Below, one piece after another: positions 15,791-21,418 of a stretch of 21,418 nucleotides of DNA. The first letter of the stretch is position 1, and each line of letters begins with the position of its first letter. The position numbers and the translations under genes are program-made. The notes beneath the pieces were generated by a model, which saw nothing but the letters and a program-made list of their open reading frames with translations, did no database searches and was not told the DNA's origin. Origin of the DNA: Cyanobacteria bacterium OH_CBB_238 (GTDB lineage: Bacteria; Cyanobacteriota; Vampirovibrionia; Gastranaerophilales; Gastranaerophilaceae); contig JAEYQN010000044.1 in assembly GCA_023409995.1 (NCBI GenBank), positions 1-21,418 of the forward strand, given 5' to 3'.

Positions 15791-17413
15791 ATGAAATATT
15801 CTAAATACTCAGCAGTTATTGTAGGAAGTGGAATCGCAGGGCTATATGCGGCTTTAAAGCTTACTGAGGATATAAACCTTCCTGACGGTGTTCTTATACT
15901 TACCAAGTCTAACTTGAAAGAATCAAATTCAAGATATGCTCAAGGTGGAATTGTAGCAGTAATGTCAGAAAACAAGTTGGATTCTACAAGTTTGCATGTT
16001 GCAGATACAATAAAAGCAGGGGCTGGTCTTTCAGATTTTAATGTTGTGAAATTTATCTCAGAAAATAGCGATGCTGTTATTCAAGATTTAATAAGATTTG
16101 GCGTTGATTTTGATAGGGATGAAAATAATAAGCTTAAATTCACCAAAGAAGCTGCACACAGCGTAAATAGGATTCTTCATTCTGGTGGAGATGCTACCGG
16201 ATATGGTATTGAAAAAGCTCTTGTTGAAAAAGTAAAAAAAGATCCCAATATCACAATATATGAGCAAACCCTTGCTGTTGATTTATTGATGAATGCCGAT
16301 AGTGAATGTAAAGGACTAGTCTCGTATAACTCGTTAGCGGACGAGTATGAAACTATTTATTCTTCTGCAATTATTTTGGCAACTGGTGGTACTGGTCAAT
16401 TATACAAATATACAACTAATCCCACTGTGGCAACAGGAGATGGTCTTGCTTTAGCGCATAGGGCTGGTGCAGTACTTCAAGATATGGAATTTATTCAATT
16501 TCATCCGACAGCATTCACGGTTCCAACCGAAGACAATATGTTCCTTATTTCAGAAGCGGTTAGGGGAGAGGGTGCTAAATTAGTTGATATTGATGGCAAT
16601 AAATTTATGCATGACTATGACGAAAGAGAAGAATTAGCCCCAAGAGATATCGTTACTAGAGCAATTTTTAACGAAATGAAAAAAAATAACTCTAAATGCA
16701 TGTATTTAGATGCCACAAACATTGATAAAAATATATTTCTGAATAGGTTCCCGAATATTTCAAAAACATGTCTAAACAATGGAATAGATCCTTCGAAAGA
16801 CTATATTCCGGTCTCTCCCGCTGCTCATTACACAATGGGGGGAGTTAAAACAAATATTGATGGTATGACATCTGTAAAGGGGCTATATGCTATTGGTGAA
16901 GTTGCTTGCACAGGGTTGCATGGTGCTAATAGGCTGGCTAGCAATTCTCTTTTAGAATGTGTTGTAAGTGCATATGAGTTAACAAACCATTTAAGCTTCA
17001 GAAATCTTGAGGTTTCAGATTCTATTGATGAATCAATTCTAAAGACGCTTAAAAAATACCAATCAGATGAAGAATATTATGAAGTTAATACTGATAAAAT
17101 AAAATATACATTGCAAGATTTAATGTGGAAAAATGCAGGTATAATAAGAACTAGTAGAGATTTAGAGTTTGTTGAAAAAGAAATTCTGAAACTAAAGCAA
17201 GAATTCGGGTATACTGATAAATGTTGTAGCAGCGATGAATATGAGCTTAGAAATCTTTTAGATGTTGCTCAATTAATTGTTAAATTTGCACTTCAAAGGG
17301 AAGAATCTAGGGGGGCGCATTTTAGAACAGACTACCCTGAAAAAATGGACGAAGCCTGCCATTATACATATTCAAAGGACTCAAATTCATATGCCAAAAT
17401 ATTTGCTTCATAA
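15791..17413 (+). CDS. nadB: L-aspartate oxidase NadB
   Basis: This 540-residue flavoprotein oxidises L-aspartate to iminoaspartate, the first step of de novo NAD synthesis. The N-terminal FAD motif is VIVGSGIAGLYAA (residues 9-21). Further blocks are SRYAQGGIVAV, HSGGDATGYG, ILATGGTGQLY, GDGLALAHRAGA and the active-site regions EFIQFHPTAF, EELAPRDIVTRAI and AAHYTMGG. The C-terminal GANRLASNSLLECVV and REESRGAHFRTDYPE are typical of NadB and help separate it from succinate dehydrogenase and fumarate reductase flavoproteins. ATG 15791 is chosen; GTG 15782 is in frame but lies too close to the GAGAAG at 15774-15779. It overlaps nadC by 23 bases. The quinolinate synthase gene nadA, the usual partner, is not in the window. 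Confidence 0.96.
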   Translation: MKYSKYSAVIVGSGIAGLYAALKLTEDINLPDGVLILTKSNLKESNSRYAQGGIVAVMSENKLDSTSLHVADTIKAGAGLSDFNVVKFISENSDAVIQDLIRFGVDFDRDENNKLKFTKEAAHSVNRILHSGGDATGYGIEKALVEKVKKDPNITIYEQTLAVDLLMNADSECKGLVSYNSLADEYETIYSSAIILATGGTGQLYKYTTNPTVATGDGLALAHRAGAVLQDMEFIQFHPTAFTVPTEDNMFLISEAVRGEGAKLVDIDGNKFMHDYDEREELAPRDIVTRAIFNEMKKNNSKCMYLDATNIDKNIFLNRFPNISKTCLNNGIDPSKDYIPVSPAAHYTMGGVKTNIDGMTSVKGLYAIGEVACTGLHGANRLASNSLLECVVSAYELTNHLSFRNLEVSDSIDESILKTLKKYQSDEEYYEVNTDKIKYTLQDLMWKNAGIIRTSRDLEFVEKEILKLKQEFGYTDKCCSSDEYELRNLLDVAQLIVKFALQREESRGAHFRTDYPEKMDEACHYTYSKDSNSYAKIFAS

Positions 17414-18233
17414 TTTCATAATAGAAAATCACATAAAAGCAGCCTTGGAAGAAGATATAGGGTTTGGAGATATAAGTACTGATTATCTTGTATCAGATGA
17501 TGATGAGATCACCGCTTATCTTAATACTAGAGAAGATGGTATTTTATGTGGAATAGACATAGTAAAGAAAGTTTTTAAAACCTTGTCTCGGAGAGTGTCT
17601 ATTGCAGCCTATTTTGAGGACGGAGACGAAATTAAAGTAGGAGAAACTGTTGCAAAAATTGTAGGCCCGGCTCGTTTTATCTTGACTGGTGAAAGAACTG
17701 CACTTAATTATGTTCAAAGATTAAGTGGAATAGCTACAGAGACAAAAAAATACCAAGATGCAATACAGCCTTATAAGGCGCATATAACTGATACGAGAAA
17801 AACGACTCCTGGTTTTAGAATGTTTGAAAAATACGCTGTTAAAATTGGTGGGGCAAAATTACATCGCTTTAATCTTTCTGATTGTGTAATGCTTAAAGAT
17901 AATCATATAAAAATTGCCGGGTCAATTAAAGAAGCTGTGAAAAGGATAAGAGAAAATACTTCACATGCGCATAAAATTGAAGTTGAATGTGATACTGTTG
18001 ATCAAGTTAAAGAGGCTCTAAAAGCAAAAGTTGATATTATAATGCTTGATAATATGAGTATTAATGAAATTAAAGAAAGTGTTTTGTTGATTGGTAATAA
18101 AGCCATAATAGAAGCTAGTGGAAACGTAAATTTGAGTTCTGTTAATGAAATAGCTTCTACTGGCGTACATGTTATTTCATCAAGTGCAATAGTTGCGAAA
18201 GCAAGAACCTTGGATATTGCATTAGATATGTAA
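17391..18233 (+). CDS. nadC: Nicotinate-nucleotide pyrophosphorylase (quinolinate phosphoribosyltransferase) NadC
   Basis: This 280-residue enzyme converts quinolinate and PRPP to nicotinate mononucleotide, carbon dioxide and pyrophosphate. Recognised blocks are LEEDIGFGDIST near the start, GERTALNYVQRLSGIAT, ITDTRKTTPGFR (PRPP/quinolinate site), KYAVKIGGAKLHRFNLSD, MLKDNHI, IEVECDTVDQVKEAL, IMLDNMS, and IEASGNVN with the following STGVHVIS. The length is typical. The start at ATG 17391 gives MPKYLLHNFI and has AAAGGA at 17374-17379. Longer upstream readings lie inside nadB and encode nothing NadC-like. The 23-base overlap with nadB implies cotranscription and coupled translation. Confidence 0.96.
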   Translation: MPKYLLHNFIIENHIKAALEEDIGFGDISTDYLVSDDDEITAYLNTREDGILCGIDIVKKVFKTLSRRVSIAAYFEDGDEIKVGETVAKIVGPARFILTGERTALNYVQRLSGIATETKKYQDAIQPYKAHITDTRKTTPGFRMFEKYAVKIGGAKLHRFNLSDCVMLKDNHIKIAGSIKEAVKRIRENTSHAHKIEVECDTVDQVKEALKAKVDIIMLDNMSINEIKESVLLIGNKAIIEASGNVNLSSVNEIASTGVHVISSSAIVAKARTLDIALDM

Positions 18234-18328
18234 GCTTACGACCTTTACAATTTGCATAAATTCATAATTTGTTTCAAAATAAAACTGGTTAGAAAACTTA
18301 TATATTACTAAATTAATGGAGAGTTTTT

Positions 18329-19141
18329 GTGAAAATAGTAGTTTGCATTAAACAAGTGCCAGATACAACAGATATAAAATGGACAGAGAATAATACTTTG
18401 CAGCGCGAGGGAGTAGAAAGTATTATAAATCCATTTGATGAATATGCATTAGAAACAGCTTTAAGAATAAAAGATAAATATGGTGCAACAGTGACGGCTA
18501 TTTCAATGGGCCCCCCTCAAGCAGAAGAAATGCTAAGAAAAGCAATTGCGCTAGGTTGTGACAGTGCTTTTTTAGTCAGTGATAAAAAGTTTTCTGGTGC
18601 TGATACAGTTGCAACGTCTAGAACTCTTGCTTCTGCCATAAAGGCAAAGATTCCAGATTATGATTTGATAATTTGTGGACAGTTTGCTACAGATGGAGAC
18701 ACTGCTCAGACAGGTCCAAGTATTGCTGAAAAACTTGATATTCCCCAAGTTACATATGTAAAAGAGATTACTTTACTTGAAGATAAATTTTTAACTGTGA
18801 AAAAAGAAATAGAAGAAGGTGTACAAACATTAAGAGTGCAGATTCCCGGTCTAATTTGTATGCAAAAGTGTGATTATGAATTAAGACAAGCACATATTTT
18901 AGGCTACATAAAGGCTCAGCTGGCCAATGTGCCGACCTATAATTCAGTAGATTTAAATATTGAACCATCTGAAGTTGGAATAAAAGGGTCTCCAACATAT
19001 GTTAGTAAGGCCTTTCGGCCAGAACAAAAACAAAGAGGAGAAATAATTGAGCCTCAATCTGTTTCAGAAGCAGTTAGTTTTATTGTTGATAAAATTGAAT
19101 CATACAAAGCAGAGTATTCTTCTCTTGCGTCGAAAGAATAG
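18329..19141 (+). CDS. etfB: Electron transfer flavoprotein beta subunit (EtfB)
   Basis: This 270-residue EtfB/FixA-family protein has the N-terminal MKIVVCIKQVPDT and NPFDEYALE blocks and the nucleotide-binding loop GQFATDGDTAQTGP (117-130). The DGDTAQ form is the one seen in ETFs of anaerobes; the mitochondrial type has DDDCNQ at the same place. Some members of that group bind a second FAD and bifurcate electrons, but this cannot be decided by eye. The subunit pairs with EtfA to carry electrons from flavin dehydrogenases. The start is GTG 18329, with TGGAGAG at 18317-18323. It lies 95 bases after nadC, and 12 bases separate its stop from etfA. No acyl-CoA dehydrogenase or other partner enzyme is in the window. 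Confidence 0.93.
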   Translation: MKIVVCIKQVPDTTDIKWTENNTLQREGVESIINPFDEYALETALRIKDKYGATVTAISMGPPQAEEMLRKAIALGCDSAFLVSDKKFSGADTVATSRTLASAIKAKIPDYDLIICGQFATDGDTAQTGPSIAEKLDIPQVTYVKEITLLEDKFLTVKKEIEEGVQTLRVQIPGLICMQKCDYELRQAHILGYIKAQLANVPTYNSVDLNIEPSEVGIKGSPTYVSKAFRPEQKQRGEIIEPQSVSEAVSFIVDKIESYKAEYSSLASKE

Positions 19142-19153
19142 AGAGGGTTGAAA

Positions 19154-20167
19154 ATGGAAAATTCTGGTATTTTAGTCTATGCCGAAGTTACAAGAGACAA
19201 TGATATTGACCCTGTTTCTTTAGAGTTGGCAGCAAAGGCAGTTGAGCTTTCTCAACAACTTGAAAAAAAAGAGGTTGTTGCTTTAATTGTTGGTAAGAGA
19301 ATAAATTATGATTCAATAATAAATAAGCTTTCAAATGCTGGTGTAGATCGAGTTATAGTTTCTTGTGATAATGTTTTAACAGAATATTCAACTGATTTAT
19401 ACTCTGAAGTTGTAATAAAAATAATTGAGGAAAATAAGCCTTCAATAGTTCTGATTGGCGCAACAACTCAAGGTAGAGACCTTGCTCCGAGAGTTTCATC
19501 CAGGTTAAATACAGGGTTAACTGCTGATTGTACAAAGTTAGAAATTAATGAAAAAGGTCAATTGGCTGCAACTAGACCAACCTTTGGTGGGAGTCTGATG
19601 GCAACCATTCTGTGTAAAACTTTTCCTCAAATGGCTACAGTCAGACCAAATGTATTTCCGACCCCCAGACTAGATATTGAAAAGTATACAAAGGTTGAAT
19701 TTTTCTGGGTAGATGTTAGAAACATTGAGAATAAGGTAGAGGTTTTAGACTTTGTTAAAAATGTTCAAAAAAGCTCAGTAAAGCTAAATGAAGCAGAAAT
19801 AATTGTTTCCGGAGGCAAAGGCATGAGGTCAGAAGAAGGCTTTAGAATGTTGCAAGACTTAGCCTCGGAACTGGATGCTTCAATTGGAGCAAGCCGTGCA
19901 GCTGTTGATGCAGGATGGGTTGACCATTCGATTCAGGTTGGACAAACAGGAAAAACAGTGACCCCTAAACTTTATATTGCTTGTGGAATTTCTGGTGCAG
20001 TTCAGCATGTTATTGGTATGAACTCCAGTGATAAAATTATTGCGATAAATAAAGACCCCAAAGCTCCTATTTTCAATGTTGCTGACTATGGAATAATCGG
20101 AGATGTTTTTGAAATTATTCCAGAACTTATTAATGTGTTAAAATTAAATAAAACAGAAAAAGATTAG
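19154..20167 (+). CDS. etfA: Electron transfer flavoprotein alpha subunit (EtfA)
   Basis: This 337-residue protein has an N-terminal alpha/beta domain (LVYAEV..., IGATTQGRDLAPRVSSRL at 101-118) and a C-terminal FAD domain. The FAD-contact motifs are SGGKGM (219-224), GASRAAVDAGW (246-256), QVGQTGKTV (261-269), GISGAVQH (278-285), INKDPKAPIF and ADYGIIGD (310-317). All are intact, so FAD binding is expected. It forms the ETF heterodimer with the preceding EtfB. The start is ATG 19154, with AGAGAGG ending seven bases upstream; the in-frame TTG at 19148 has no usable spacing. The likely partner is a flavin dehydrogenase encoded elsewhere. Confidence 0.94.
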   Translation: MENSGILVYAEVTRDNDIDPVSLELAAKAVELSQQLEKKEVVALIVGKRINYDSIINKLSNAGVDRVIVSCDNVLTEYSTDLYSEVVIKIIEENKPSIVLIGATTQGRDLAPRVSSRLNTGLTADCTKLEINEKGQLAATRPTFGGSLMATILCKTFPQMATVRPNVFPTPRLDIEKYTKVEFFWVDVRNIENKVEVLDFVKNVQKSSVKLNEAEIIVSGGKGMRSEEGFRMLQDLASELDASIGASRAAVDAGWVDHSIQVGQTGKTVTPKLYIACGISGAVQHVIGMNSSDKIIAINKDPKAPIFNVADYGIIGDVFEIIPELINVLKLNKTEKD

Positions 20168-20196
20168 ATAAGTTATTAGATATAAGAGGAATAGTT

Positions 20197-21418
20197 ATGG
20201 TTGAATTGAAAGAGCGTCAACAAGGTCAATCGGTTGCACTGAAGAAGTTTTCAACAGCACAGTTGCTTAATTTTTGTCTTGGTTTTTTTGGCTTGCAGTT
20301 TGCATGGCAAATGAGAATCATTTTATCTGGTCCGGTTACGGAGTCCTTGGGTGCTTCTCCGCTTATTTTTGGATTAATCTGGTTGGCAGGACCTTTTACT
20401 GGCATGATTGTTCAGCCGATAATTGGAAATATGAGTGATAATACCAAATCACGTTTTGGAAAGAGAAGGCCTTATCTTTTCCTAGGGGCGATAATGGCCA
20501 GTTTAGCTTTATGGGCATTGCCAAATTCTGCTGGTATCGCAAATAAAACTTTTGCTTTGTTTAATATGCAAGTTCCGGTTTTTGCTGCACTAACTGTCGC
20601 TGCTATAATGATTTGGGTTATTGATGCTTGTGTAAATGCAGCACAAGGACCTTACAGAGCCTTGGTTCCTGATATTATTCCTCCAGAGCAGCACTCTATA
20701 GCTAATTCTTTTTTAAGTTTTGCGATTGGTTTAGGATCAGTTATTGCTGCAGGAACAGCTCCATTTTTAAAATATGTATTAAATTATCAGATGAGCATTG
20801 AGTCTCAGTTTATTATGGCGGCATTGGCCTTTTCTCTGGCGATGCTTTGGACTTGCCTAACAATAAAAGAAGGAGAACAGAATAACGCAGTAGAACCAGT
20901 TGAAACTATTAAGTCAGATACAGTTAAAAAAGGGTTTGTTGATAATCTAGTTGCATTTTTTAGTTCTTCTCCTGAGGTGGCTAAAATTTGTACAGTTCAA
21001 TTGTTCACTTGGATAGGTGTAATGAGTATGTTTATCTTCTTTACTCAATATTCAATTCATACTATTTATGCAGTGCCTGACTTGACAACAGTATCAGCAG
21101 CAGTTAAAGCAACATTTGATGCAACTGTTTCAAAGGCGACTAATTTTTCTTCAATATGTTTTGCTGTATTTAACTTGGTTTGTTTCTTGGTTTCTATACC
21201 TATTGGCGTTTTATCTTCAAAGTTTGGAAACAAAAAAGTGCATTTAATTTCGCTTGCATCTATGGCCTTGGCTTATGTTGGAATGGTATTTTCATCAAGT
21301 ACATCTCTCGTGCTGATACTAATGGCTATTGCAGGTATTGGTTGGGCTAGCATTTTGGCATTACCATTTGCTATGCTGTCTGAATTTATTCAAAAAGGTT
21401 CAGAAGGCTCTGTGATGG
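20197..21418 (+). CDS. MFS transporter, SLC45/GPH-like sugar:cation symporter, 3' end cut by window edge
   Basis: The first 407 codons are visible, with no stop before the edge. The start is ATG 20197, with AAGAGGA six bases upstream. The protein is strongly hydrophobic with many membrane helices. The loop GNMSDNTKSRFGKRRP (77-92) between helices 2 and 3 is the MFS signature in the form seen in sucrose and maltose carriers of the SLC45/SUT and GPH groups. QGPYRALVPDIIPPEQ farther on supports the same group. The substrate is probably a mono- or disaccharide moved with protons, but this is inferred from the group. It begins 29 bases after etfA and might be cotranscribed with it, though no functional link is evident. 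Confidence 0.9.
   Translation, partial: MVELKERQQGQSVALKKFSTAQLLNFCLGFFGLQFAWQMRIILSGPVTESLGASPLIFGLIWLAGPFTGMIVQPIIGNMSDNTKSRFGKRRPYLFLGAIMASLALWALPNSAGIANKTFALFNMQVPVFAALTVAAIMIWVIDACVNAAQGPYRALVPDIIPPEQHSIANSFLSFAIGLGSVIAAGTAPFLKYVLNYQMSIESQFIMAALAFSLAMLWTCLTIKEGEQNNAVEPVETIKSDTVKKGFVDNLVAFFSSSPEVAKICTVQLFTWIGVMSMFIFFTQYSIHTIYAVPDLTTVSAAVKATFDATVSKATNFSSICFAVFNLVCFLVSIPIGVLSSKFGNKKVHLISLASMALAYVGMVFSSSTSLVLILMAIAGIGWASILALPFAMLSEFIQKGSEGSVM

Noticed and set aside
17277..17390. Longer N-terminus for NadC reaching back into nadB
   Set aside because: The extra 38 residues are an off-frame reading of nadB and do not resemble NadC; ATG 17391 has a suitable AAAGGA upstream.
18234..18328. Terminator between nadC and etfB
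   Set aside because: Only an imperfect ACAATTT/AATTTGT dyad without a T-run is present, too weak to call.

Overview
The window is AT-rich and ordered like a bacterial chromosome, with intact, tightly packed genes and the standard genetic code (TGA is used as a stop in trmL, TGG encodes Trp). The most telling feature is the RNA polymerase operon. The beta' subunit is split into rpoC1 and rpoC2, and RpoC2 carries an insertion of about 650 residues in its trigger loop. rpoB is not preceded by rplJ-rplL. All three are hallmarks of the cyanobacterial lineage. No photosynthesis gene is present, and an ETF pair of the anaerobe-like type is. My inference is a non-photosynthetic relative of Cyanobacteria (Vampirovibrionia/'Melainabacteria' type). 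The taxonomic assignment is not proven by the window.

Layout. (1) 1-8955, minus strand: rpoB, rpoC1, rpoC2; rpoC2 runs off the left edge. (2) 8956-9383: divergent control region with promoter-like elements for rpoB leftward and a kinase gene rightward. (3) 9384-15236, plus strand: a membrane sensor histidine kinase, a Gfo/Idh/MocA oxidoreductase, a CDP-alcohol phosphatidyltransferase, trmL, nnrD and an eight-unit TPR protein. Several of these overlap or nearly abut. A bidirectional hairpin terminator closes this group. (4) 15275-15534, minus strand: a large SRP RNA with both helix 8 and an Alu-side extension. (5) 15791-18233, plus strand: nadB and nadC, overlapping, encoding two steps of de novo NAD synthesis. 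(6) 18329-20167, plus strand: an etfB-etfA-like electron transfer flavoprotein pair. (7) 20197-end, plus strand: an SLC45/GPH-like MFS sugar transporter cut by the right edge.

The content is mostly housekeeping: transcription, protein targeting, membrane lipid, tRNA modification, and NAD synthesis and repair, plus redox and transport genes. nnrD (repair of hydrated NAD(P)H) and nadB-nadC (NAD synthesis) lie in neighbouring but separate transcription units. I see no CRISPR array, insertion sequence, prophage, toxin-antitoxin or defence system. The most notable points are the large SRP RNA beside a cyanobacterial-type polymerase, the very large RpoC2 insertion with an acidic linker, and a perfect 16-bp palindrome upstream of nadB.
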